The position numbers and the translations under genes are program-made. DNA of 64,000 bases from Hymenobacter ginkgonis (GTDB lineage Bacteria; Bacteroidota; Bacteroidia; Cytophagales; Hymenobacteraceae): the NCBI RefSeq assembly GCF_009755225.1, contig NZ_WQKZ01000003.1, positions 992,001 to 1,056,000 of the forward strand, in the 5' to 3' direction. This document shows positions 43,537 to 51,230 of this stretch, one piece after another (positions within the stretch are counted from its first letter, which is position 1; each line of letters begins with the position of its first letter). The notes under the pieces are model-generated. The model did no database searches. It was not told the DNA's origin and worked only from the letters and a program-made list of their open reading frames with translations.

Positions 43537-44694
43537 ATGCAACACCCCCACTCATTTCCAACCAGCGGGCACTTCCTCGGCCGCCTGCCACGCCTGTTCG
43601 TGCTCGCCGCCCTTATAGCTACGGTAGGCACCCCGCTGGCTTCTTGTAAAAAAGACAGCGACTCGTCGCCCAGCCTCATCCAGCCCATCGGCGCTAAGCC
43701 CAGCTACGCGCCCAACGAAAATGACCAGATGTGGGCGGTCATTGAGCAGTTTATGGCCTTCAACGACCCGATGCTGCCCACCCTGTCGGCCCGCCAGGCC
43801 CGCATGACGCACAGCGTGACCGATGCCGTAAACGCGCTGCTGGCCAAGAACGACCGCAGCGCCCCGTCGGCCGCCGTAGCGGTTAGCCAGATGGTGCTGC
43901 CCAAAGCCTACACGGCAGCCTCGGCGCCCGATGGCGTACCGGTGCGCGTGTATACGCCCACGGCCGCGGCCACCGGCGCCCGCCCGGCCATTGTGTATTA
44001 CCACGGCGGCGGCTGGGTTATCGGCTCGCTAGCCGTGTACGAGCCTTCGGCTAAAGCCCTAGCTGAGCGCACCGGAGCTGTGGTGTTTTCGGTTGACTAC
44101 CGCCTGGCTTCCGAAACGGCGAACAAATTTCCGGCGGCCCACGAAGACGCCTACGCAGCTTATAAGTACGTGCGCGACAACGCGGCCACCCTCAACGTGA
44201 ACCCCGCTAAAATTGCGGTGGCTGGTGAAAGCGCCGGCGGCAACATGGCCGCGGCCGTGTGCATCCTGGCCCGCGAGCGCGGGCTGGCCCTGCCGGTGCA
44301 CGAGCTGCTGGTATACCCCGTGGCCGACAACAACTTGAATACGGCGTCCTACAATACCTACGCCAACGCGGTGCCGCTCAACCGGCCCAACATTCAGTAC
44401 TTCACGGGCCTGTACTTCAATACGCCCGCCGATGGCGACAACCGGCTGATTTCGCTGGTCGATGTAGCGGACCTGAAGGGCCTACCCCCCACAACCATCA
44501 TCGCCGCCGAAATCGACCCGTTGCAGACCGAAGGCCAGTTGCTCCGCGATAAGCTCACGGCGGCGGGTGTCACGACCACCTACCAGCTCTATACAGGCAC
44601 TACGCACGAGTTCTTTGGCACCTATGCCGTCGTGCCGCTGGCCAACGAGGCGCAGGATTTTGCTGCCTCGCGGCTCAAAATGGCTTTCCAATAG
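43537..44694 (+). CDS. HSL-family esterase, lipoprotein
   Basis: 385 residues from ATG 43537. Signal peptide with lipobox (IATVGTPLASC), then an alpha/beta hydrolase of the hormone-sensitive-lipase type: oxyanion motif YYHGGGWVIGSL, VFSVDYRLASE, nucleophile GESAGGNMAAAV, Asp in AEIDPLQTEG and His in GTTHEFFGTY. Likely hydrolyses short-chain esters in the periplasm or at the surface. Followed by a strong terminator. Confidence 0.9.
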   Translation: MQHPHSFPTSGHFLGRLPRLFVLAALIATVGTPLASCKKDSDSSPSLIQPIGAKPSYAPNENDQMWAVIEQFMAFNDPMLPTLSARQARMTHSVTDAVNALLAKNDRSAPSAAVAVSQMVLPKAYTAASAPDGVPVRVYTPTAAATGARPAIVYYHGGGWVIGSLAVYEPSAKALAERTGAVVFSVDYRLASETANKFPAAHEDAYAAYKYVRDNAATLNVNPAKIAVAGESAGGNMAAAVCILARERGLALPVHELLVYPVADNNLNTASYNTYANAVPLNRPNIQYFTGLYFNTPADGDNRLISLVDVADLKGLPPTTIIAAEIDPLQTEGQLLRDKLTAAGVTTTYQLYTGTTHEFFGTYAVVPLANEAQDFAASRLKMAFQ

Positions 44695-44744
44695 TCACCG
44701 GCGCTGCCGTGCGCGGCCAGCCAGCTAGTCGATTCCACTACTTA

Positions 44745-44780
44745 AAAAAGCCCCGATGCTTCGCTGTGTTGGGGCTTTTT
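44745..44780 (+). terminator. Rho-independent terminator
   Basis: AAAAAGCCCC (44745-44754) pairs with GGGGCTTTTT (44771-44780), 50 nt after the esterase stop; ends in T5. Confidence 0.85.
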
Positions 44781-44913
44781 ACAGGCCGGCTTAGTTGCAG
44801 CGCTACCCAAATACGTGGCGCCCGCAGCCAGCTCCAAGCTTGCCCTAGCCGCGCTACCCACGCACACAGATAAGTGTTTTGGCCCTTCGTTCACCCAACC
44901 CCATTCTCTTTTT

Positions 44914-46014
44914 ATGTCACTGCCTACTGCTTACGTACGCTTCGCTGAGGGCGTCGAAGAAATCCAACCCAATGAAGACCAACTGGGGGACGAAACCGTC
45001 GCCTCCATGGCGCGGGTTGCCCGCCTGATGTTCGAGAAGAACCGCCACGCCATCCGCGATGCGCACGCCAAGAGCCACGGCATCATCCGGGGCGAGCTGC
45101 ACGTGCACCCCAACCTGCCCGAACACTTAGCGCAGGGCATGTTTAAGGAGGCCAAGACCTACCCGGTTATCATTCGGCTCTCCACTTCGCCAGGTGCCAT
45201 TCAGCCCGATAACCAGCCCGCCGTGAAAGGCTTTGCTCTGAAAATCATCGGGGTAGAGGGTAAGAAATTTCTGGCGGAAGAAGCCGATGCCCTCACCCAG
45301 GATTTCCTACTGGTCAACGATACCATCATCCCGACGGGCGACGTGAAGAGCTACCACGACATGCAACTGCGGATTGAGAAGCTGGCGCACAGCCCCGAGG
45401 TGGTCCAAACTATCATTAATGAAGTGGGCGTGCTAGCCGACAAAGTGCTCGAAGCCGTCGGCACGAAGAAGGAGTTACCGCTGGTTGTGCAGGCCCATCC
45501 TAACAACCACATCCTGGGCGAAACCTATACCACGCTCGGTGCTATTCGCTACGGCGACTACGTGGCCAAGGTAGGCATCGCCCCCTTATCAGATAACCTT
45601 AAGGCGCTAGCCGGCAAGGAAATGGATGTATCAGAACCCGGGGCTTACCGCGACATGGTGTCCGAATTTTTTCGCACCCAGGGGGGCGAGTATGAACTGC
45701 GCGCCCAGCTGTGCACGGACCTGAAGACCATGCCCGTGGAAGATGCGTCCATTGATTGGCCCCAGGACCAGAGCCCCTACCAGGCGTTGGGCAAAATCGT
45801 GCTTCAAGCGCAGGATACCTTCAGCCCCGCCCGCCGCGTGTATGCCGATGATGTGCTCTCCTACAACCCCTTCCACTGCCTACCCGAGCACCTGCCGCTG
45901 GGCTCTATCAACCGGGTGCGCATCAAGGCCTACGCGTCATCGACTCAGTATCGCCACGCCACCAATGCCCAGCCCAAGGTGGAGCCGACCGATATCAACC
46001 AGCTGCCTGATTAG
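44914..46014 (+). CDS. Catalase-like heme protein
   Basis: 366 residues from ATG 44914 (MSLPTAYVRFAEGVEEIQPN). Shorter than true catalases (about 480). Catalase-family points: distal His in RDAHAKSHGIIRGELHV, VIIRLSTSPGAIQPD, GFALKIIGVEG, DFLLVNDTII. The proximal Tyr is probably in RRVYADDVLSYNPFHCLPEH. Minimal catalases of this type often have peroxidase rather than catalase activity; activity here is unproven. Confidence 0.85.
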   Translation: MSLPTAYVRFAEGVEEIQPNEDQLGDETVASMARVARLMFEKNRHAIRDAHAKSHGIIRGELHVHPNLPEHLAQGMFKEAKTYPVIIRLSTSPGAIQPDNQPAVKGFALKIIGVEGKKFLAEEADALTQDFLLVNDTIIPTGDVKSYHDMQLRIEKLAHSPEVVQTIINEVGVLADKVLEAVGTKKELPLVVQAHPNNHILGETYTTLGAIRYGDYVAKVGIAPLSDNLKALAGKEMDVSEPGAYRDMVSEFFRTQGGEYELRAQLCTDLKTMPVEDASIDWPQDQSPYQALGKIVLQAQDTFSPARRVYADDVLSYNPFHCLPEHLPLGSINRVRIKAYASSTQYRHATNAQPKVEPTDINQLPD

Positions 46015-46179
46015 CGGCAGTAATCCCAATTACTAGCGCCACTACGGAAGCGTCCTGCTGCGGGGTAAGGCGCAGCAGGACGCAGGCACGCTTGCCTTTT
46101 CACGCTTCTATAAAAGAGTTTGACTTGCCTGAGTAAACGCAAGTAATCGTCTATTTTATAGCCTGCTAACTGCTTCCTT

Positions 46180-46434
46180 ATGGTGCCCACCCACTCGCTT
46201 GAAACAGCCGTATTGCGCACTGCCTACGAGCGGCGCGGTCCGGCTGCTGCCCCGGTCGTGCTCTTGCTGCACGGCTTCCCCGACGACGTGCGTACTTGGG
46301 ATGGTGTCGTAGAGCGTTTGCTCGCGGCCGGCTGCCATTGCGGGCTCCATCATCAGTAATATCGCTGAGACGCAGGAAGTACTCGGCTTCCGCGCCTGGC
46401 ACAGCATGCCAGGGACGCAAGTGGTTGGCATATA
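46180..46434 (+). pseudogene. Truncated alpha/beta hydrolase remnant
   Basis: From ATG 46180 about 50 codons read as the N-terminus of an epoxide-hydrolase-type enzyme (ERRGPAAAPVVLLLHGFPDD, WDGVVERLLAAG), with the HGFP oxyanion motif, then a stop at 46359 in unrelated sequence. A second frame just after it (SNIAETQEVLGFRAWHSMPG ending at 46434) looks like the C-terminus of some other protein. A deletion has joined two gene ends. Confidence 0.65.
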
Positions 46435-46463
46435 GTATATTAATAAGATAAAATTTTCATTCC

Positions 46464-47348
46464 ATGAACCGACTTCAGGACAAAGTGGCCATCGTGGCCG
46501 GTGGCGGCGCCGGCATAGGCGAGGCCATTGCCAAGAAATTTGCCAAGGAGGGCGCTGCCGTCGTCGTCGCGGGTTTTCCGCAAGACCCCGTGCAGGCCGT
46601 GGTTGACGAAATCAACGCAGCCGGCGGCCAGGCCACCGCTTTTGAGGGCGACCTCTCCAGCCAAGCCGTGGCCGAAGCCTGCGTGCAGACGGCCGTGGGG
46701 GTCTTTGGGCAACTCAACATTTTGGTGAATAACGCCGGGACTTTTCCGGCGGTGAGCGAGCTGGACGCGTATCCGGTAGAAGCCTTTGAGTACCTGATAA
46801 AGAACAACATCTACCCCACCTTCCATATGAGCCGGGCCGCGCTGCCCGAACTGCAGAAAACGCGGGGCAACATCGTGACCGCCGGCTCGGAGTCTGGGCA
46901 AATGGGCCAGCCGATGAACACGCCCTACGGCGGCACCAAAGGCTTCAACCACGCCTTCACCAAAGGCATTGCCGCCGAGCAGGCCAAGCACGGTGTGCGC
47001 GCCAACTGCGTCGGCCCCGGCCCCATTGATACGGCCTGGACCCACAAAGAAACTGGGCCAATGACGGCCGAAATGGAGAAACAAACCACCGAGGGTGTAC
47101 TCATGGGCCGCCGCGGCACCACCGAAGAGGTGGCCAACGTGTACCTGTTCCTGGCTTCCGACGAGGCCAGCTACGTGACGGGCGCCATCTATTTTGTGGA
47201 TGGCGGCACGACCATCTCCAAAAGTGGCGCGGGCGCGCAGGTGCCGGCCGACCTTAAAAAAGAGCCGACAGGTGAACTAGACATTCAGCACAACATTGGA
47301 CGGCAACGCCCAGGTACGCCCGGAAAATGCTGGTCATATGCTCCATAA
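46464..47348 (+). CDS. SDR-family oxidoreductase
   Basis: 294 residues. Cofactor motif AIVAGGGAGIGEAIAKKF (a TGxxxGxG variant), NNAG in NILVNNAGTF, catalytic Ser in TAGSESGQ, Tyr/Lys in TPYGGTKGFNHAF, and substrate loop VGPGPIDTAW. NAD(P)-dependent reductase or dehydrogenase of unknown substrate. C-terminal 45 residues beyond GAIYFVDGGTT are an extension relative to typical SDRs. Confidence 0.9.
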   Translation: MNRLQDKVAIVAGGGAGIGEAIAKKFAKEGAAVVVAGFPQDPVQAVVDEINAAGGQATAFEGDLSSQAVAEACVQTAVGVFGQLNILVNNAGTFPAVSELDAYPVEAFEYLIKNNIYPTFHMSRAALPELQKTRGNIVTAGSESGQMGQPMNTPYGGTKGFNHAFTKGIAAEQAKHGVRANCVGPGPIDTAWTHKETGPMTAEMEKQTTEGVLMGRRGTTEEVANVYLFLASDEASYVTGAIYFVDGGTTISKSGAGAQVPADLKKEPTGELDIQHNIGRQRPGTPGKCWSYAP

Positions 47349-47378
47349 AGCTGGCTAAACCCTAGCTATATCGCCGGG

Positions 47379-47458
47379 CCCGTATGCACAACCTCGCTAG
47401 CATTAGCTCCTTCTGCACCAGTAGGAAGGGCTAGTGCTAGCGAGGTTGTGCGTACGGG
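47379..47458. repeat. 28-bp imperfect inverted repeat
   Basis: Arms 47379-47406 and 47430-47458 (core CACAACCTCGCTAGC and complement) match with two differences around a 23-nt centre, 30 nt after the SDR stop. May act as a terminator, but there is no T-run; the length and near-identity suggest a mobile or dispersed hairpin. Confidence 0.6.
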
Positions 47459-47926
47459 TTAATCCGGGCGTTCGTAGTGAGCAAAGGTCATTAAAAATTG
47501 AGGCCAGCGGGCTGGTGCGGCAGCTCGTGCACTGGGGGAGTGCAGTAGCCTTCGGCCATTGAGAAGGGGGCCAGCCGGGGCTTTTTTCAGAACGCCTTGC
47601 TGGTGGAGCAACAGTCCCTGGGTAGGACATTCGGGGTAGGTTGTCCAGCAGGTCATACCGGCTGGGTCGCTCCACCAAGCACCTAACCTAATCGGGGTAG
47701 TCAAGGACTTGGCAGAAGTAATGTCCGCCCCGGTTCAGTTCGTCACCCGTAGCCTACCTCGACTCGGTGGCCCAAGCGAGGAAGGGTTAAAAAGGCGGTT
47801 AGGGTGGGCTATTCAGCAAATTAAATCGGGCGAAAACTATTTCGTCAAAACCGGCCGTGGGCCGCGAGTACGAAATTTATTTCGGGTCCTACCCCCCTCA
47901 GCGTGCTGCAAGGGGCGTTTTTGTTC
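47459..47926. other. Intergenic, upstream of the sigma-54-type promoter
   Basis: 470 nt with short GC-driven open frames on both strands, none with recognisable features. CCTACCCCCC lies near 47888. Confidence 0.45.
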
Positions 47927-47943
47927 TTGGCACTAGGCTTGGA
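47927..47943 (+). promoter_or_regulatory. Sigma-54-type (-24/-12) promoter
   Basis: TTGGCACTAGGCTTGGA matches the consensus TTGGCAC-N5-TTGCA at all fixed positions except G in place of C at -12; the GG and G(C) dinucleotides are 10 nt apart as required. Predicted start about 47954, 26 nt before the ATG at 47980. The presence of a sigma-54 activator gene at the far end of the same cluster strengthens the call. Confidence 0.6.
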
Positions 47944-47979
47944 AAAGGAAGGGCATCACGCCTTCACCCTTTCCCAGCC

Positions 47980-48729
47980 ATGCACAATATCGACCGAACC
48001 CTTCAGGAGTTTGAAACCGGAGCCGCTACCAACGGCGAGTATGAAAACAGCTTCGAAACCAGCGGCGAGTACGGCCAGGAGTTGGGGCAGGAATTCGAGC
48101 AGGAGTTCAGCAACGAAACCTTTGAGCTGAGCAACGAGCAGGAGCAGCTGGCCAACGAGCTGCTGGAAGTCAGCAACGAGCAGGAGCTGAGCCATTTTTT
48201 GGGCGGCCTCATCCAAAAGGCCGCCGGCGCCGCCTCGGGCCTGCTGAAGTCGCCGGTTGGGCAGGGGGTAGGGCGCTACCTCATCGACTTGGGCAAGAAA
48301 ACGCTGCCTGGCCTAGCCAGCCAAGCGGGCGCCGCCCTAGGCGGCAAGCTGGGCGCGCAGGGTGCCCGCCTCGGCGCCCAAGCCGGGCAATGGGCCGGCA
48401 CCCAGGCTACCAACTGGCTGGCCAGCAACGCGCAGCGCGTTTTCGGCCTGGAACTGGAGGCGCTGAGCCCCGAAAGCCAGGAACTGGAAATCGCGCGTTC
48501 GTACGTGCGCTTTGCCACCGATGTGGCGCGCCGCGCCCACCACGCCCAGCGCCGCCAGCCCCACCTGCGCCTGGGCGCGCTGGGCCGCCAGGTACTCAGC
48601 GCCTCGGCGCCCCTCTATGCCCCCGGCCTGCTGCAAGAGCCCCTGCCCATGCTTAGCGGGCCCGCACGCCGGGCCGAGAGCGGCAGCTGGGTGCGCCGGG
48701 GCGGCACGCTGGTGCTCTACGATGTGTAG
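47980..48729 (+). CDS. Acidic N-terminus/glycine-rich protein, paralogue A
   Basis: 249 residues from ATG 47980. Residues 1-70 are very acidic and aromatic (ENSFETSGEYGQELGQEFEQ). Then ELLEVSNEQELSHFLGGLIQ, a Lys/Gly/Ala hydrophobic stretch like a glycine zipper (GAALGGKLGAQGARLGAQAG), LELEALSPESQELEIARSYV, and the C-terminus GSWVRRGGTLVLYDV. No signal peptide. Shares this whole order with the next gene, a clear paralogue. Membrane-active or self-assembling function is inference; family not recognised. Confidence 0.8.
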   Translation: MHNIDRTLQEFETGAATNGEYENSFETSGEYGQELGQEFEQEFSNETFELSNEQEQLANELLEVSNEQELSHFLGGLIQKAAGAASGLLKSPVGQGVGRYLIDLGKKTLPGLASQAGAALGGKLGAQGARLGAQAGQWAGTQATNWLASNAQRVFGLELEALSPESQELEIARSYVRFATDVARRAHHAQRRQPHLRLGALGRQVLSASAPLYAPGLLQEPLPMLSGPARRAESGSWVRRGGTLVLYDV

Positions 48730-48828
48730 CACGAAGCCCGGGCTCCGCTTAGCCGCGCCGCGCGCTACAGCCAACGATTTTCGGGGCTTAGGCCCTGCAC
48801 TACTGCTATTTTTTCACCCTTCACTTTC

Positions 48829-49734
48829 ATGCCCAATGCCATGTATAACAACGAATTTTCCCAAGAATTTGAACAAGCTATCGGCCAAGAGTTTGAAGGA
48901 GGTGGCCAGTCCCTGGAAACCTTCGAGTTCAACCCCGAATACCTGGGTGAAACCAGCGGCGAGACTCAGGGTGAGTCGTTCGAAATGAGCGGCGAGCTCA
49001 ACGAAACCCTGGAAATGGAGCTGGCCCACGAGCTGCTCGAAATCAGCAACGAGCAGGAGTTGAACATGTTCTTGGGCAGCCTCATCAAGAAAGCAGCCGG
49101 CGCGGTGAGCAGCTTCGCCAAGTCGGGGGTAGGGCGTGCCATTGGCGGCGCGCTCAAGTCCGTGGCCAAGAAAGCGTTGCCCGTGGTGGGTGGCGCGCTG
49201 GGCACCTTCGTGGGCGGGCCAATGGGTGGCATGGTGGGCGGCAAGCTGGGCTCCTTGGCCAGCAACCTATTCGAGCTGGAGCTAGAAGGCCTGAGCCCGG
49301 AAGACCAGGAATTTGAAACCGCTCGCGCCTATGTGCGCTTCGCCAACGCGGCCATCAACCGTGCCGCCAGCCTCCAGGGCGCCGCCAGCCGCGCCCTACC
49401 CCCCTCGGCCGTGGTGCGCCAGGCCCTGGCCGCCGCCGCCCGCCAGCACGCCCCCGGCCTGCTGCGCCCCCGCAATGCCAATGGCACCTTCCGCTCGATG
49501 AACGGCCGGTCGGGCCAGCGGCCCGGCCAGAGCGGGCGTCGCCCCGCACCGCAGCGCGCCGGTCGCCCCGCCTACGGCTACGCCAACATCGGCTACGCCC
49601 CCGCCGACAACGGCTACGACCAAGCGGGCTACGACGAGCCCGACAACCAGAGCGACTACGGTGCTGCGCCCACTGGCCGCGCTACCCGCGGCACCTGGAT
49701 GCGTCGCGGCCGCACGCTGGTTATCAACTTATAA
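48829..49734 (+). CDS. Acidic N-terminus/glycine-rich protein, paralogue B
   Basis: 301 residues (alternative ATG at 48841). Same plan as paralogue A: acidic start (NNEFSQEFEQAIGQEFEGGG), ELLEISNEQELNMFLGSLIK, glycine-zipper-like stretch (VVGGALGTFVGGPMGGMVGG), LELEGLSPEDQEFETARAYV, C-terminal GTWMRRGRTLVINL. It adds a Gly/Tyr/Asn/Pro-rich low-complexity segment (about 225-285) before the tail. 99 nt after paralogue A. The conserved C-terminal WxRRGxTLV could be a recognition tag. Confidence 0.8.
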   Translation: MPNAMYNNEFSQEFEQAIGQEFEGGGQSLETFEFNPEYLGETSGETQGESFEMSGELNETLEMELAHELLEISNEQELNMFLGSLIKKAAGAVSSFAKSGVGRAIGGALKSVAKKALPVVGGALGTFVGGPMGGMVGGKLGSLASNLFELELEGLSPEDQEFETARAYVRFANAAINRAASLQGAASRALPPSAVVRQALAAAARQHAPGLLRPRNANGTFRSMNGRSGQRPGQSGRRPAPQRAGRPAYGYANIGYAPADNGYDQAGYDEPDNQSDYGAAPTGRATRGTWMRRGRTLVINL

Positions 49735-49871
49735 AGTAGTGCGTTACCTAGTATTCCGGGTCGCCCGCCGCGGCGGCCCGGAGCGGTATCGTTCGGGTGC
49801 GATTGCAGCGCGGGCTCGCTATGATGGGAGCCCTACCCCCCTTCACCTCGCTCACCTCCTCACCTAAAAAA

Positions 49872-51230
49872 ATGCGTACCGCCGCCGATACCCGATTTTT
49901 GGTGAATGAAACGCTGGCTTTGTTCAGCCGGCTCCAGACTGTGCGCTCATTCTCCCTGAGCACGCCGATGGTGCTGGCGGCGGCGGTGTCGGCGCCAGCG
50001 CAGGCGGCCATCAACGCGCACCTGGCGCACGTGGCCTTCGATTTGCGCCGCAAGCTGCTCGCTTTTGTGGGCTGGCTGCGGAGCCCTGAGAGCCAGCGCC
50101 TGAGCGCGGCCAAAACCCAGGCCCGCTACGTGCTGCTCAAGCTGCGCTTCAACAACCTGCTCGACCAGGTCGACATCTTCGCCGACGTGCTGGGGCAGCG
50201 CAGTGAGCACGGCACCGGCACCTGGGTGGCGGGCCTCGACGTGCTGGCCGAAGACGCCCTAACCCTGCCCGGCGGCTACTATACCCCGCCGCCGCTCATC
50301 TGCTTTCTGGAGCGCGGGCACGGGGCGGCCATCCGGCGGGCGCGCACCCGCCTGCCGGGCGGCGACCTAAGCCCGGTGGGCGTGATTCAGATTCCGCGCG
50401 AGCGCATGATAGGCTCGGGTATCGCCTCCTCGCTTATTCATGAGGTGGGCCACCAGGGCTCCGAGCTGCTCGATTTGACGAGTTCTATCCGGGCGGCCAT
50501 CGAGCAAGTTATTGCCGATGGCGCTAAAGAAAACGCCCTGCCCTGGCAGCTGCTCAGCCGCTGGCTCAACGAGATTTTGTCGGACTGCTGGGCGCTAGGC
50601 CACCTGGGCATAACGGCCACCTACGGCCTGCTGAGCGTGGTGAGCTTGCCGAGCTACTTCGTGTTTCGCATCGGCACCGACGGCCCGCACCCCTTCCCCT
50701 GGATTCGGATGAAAATCAGCATCGCGCTGGGGGCCAAGATGTTTCCGCATCCGCAATGGGCCGCCCTAAGCCAGCAGTGGGAAGACCTCTACCCCCCCAC
50801 CGACCTAGGGGCCGACAAGCAAGACCTCATTCACCGGCTCGAAGCCGTGCTGCCCGTCTTCGCCGACCTCGTGCTCAGCCACCGGCCGGCGTCCTTAAAA
50901 GGGCAGCGGGTGGCCGATATTTTCCCGCTGGCCGAGCGCCAGCCCGCGCAGCTGCAAGCTCTTTACGACACGTGGCAGCAGCACCCCTACCTGCGCGAGC
51001 ACGCTGCGCCGTCGCTGGTATTTGCTGTGGTGGGCCAGGCCAAGGCCGACGGCCGCCTCTCGACCAACGACGAGGTGCGCGTGCTGTCGCACCTGCTGGA
51101 GCGCTGGGCCCTGAACCGAGCCCGCACCTACGGCACGGCGCCGGCCCTGGCGGCCCCGCCGCCTACCCCCGCCCCGACTTCCACCTTCACTTTAAAACCC
51201 CGTACTCATGCACCGCGAATTAAGCATTGA
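49872..51230 (+). CDS. Putative zinc metalloprotein with HEVGH motif
   Basis: 452 residues from ATG 49872 (MRTAADTRFLVNETLALFSR). A gluzincin-like HExxH lies in SGIASSLIHEVGHQGSELLD, with a candidate third ligand Glu in SRWLNEILSDCWALG about 48 residues on. Helical throughout; no signal peptide. C-terminal Pro/Thr-rich tail. I cannot place it in a peptidase family. Overlaps the next gene by 23 nt, so the two are coupled. Confidence 0.7.
   Translation: MRTAADTRFLVNETLALFSRLQTVRSFSLSTPMVLAAAVSAPAQAAINAHLAHVAFDLRRKLLAFVGWLRSPESQRLSAAKTQARYVLLKLRFNNLLDQVDIFADVLGQRSEHGTGTWVAGLDVLAEDALTLPGGYYTPPPLICFLERGHGAAIRRARTRLPGGDLSPVGVIQIPRERMIGSGIASSLIHEVGHQGSELLDLTSSIRAAIEQVIADGAKENALPWQLLSRWLNEILSDCWALGHLGITATYGLLSVVSLPSYFVFRIGTDGPHPFPWIRMKISIALGAKMFPHPQWAALSQQWEDLYPPTDLGADKQDLIHRLEAVLPVFADLVLSHRPASLKGQRVADIFPLAERQPAQLQALYDTWQQHPYLREHAAPSLVFAVVGQAKADGRLSTNDEVRVLSHLLERWALNRARTYGTAPALAAPPPTPAPTSTFTLKPRTHAPRIKH

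Noticed and set aside
47403..47704. Two overlapping 81-91-codon frames on the minus strand
   Set aside because: Composition is what GC-rich random frames give (Pro/Arg/Ser), one runs into the inverted repeat; no motif.
48730..48828. Second sigma-54 promoter before paralogue B (GGCCCTGCACTACTGC)
   Set aside because: GG to GC distance is 12 instead of 10 nt and the -24 box is poor.
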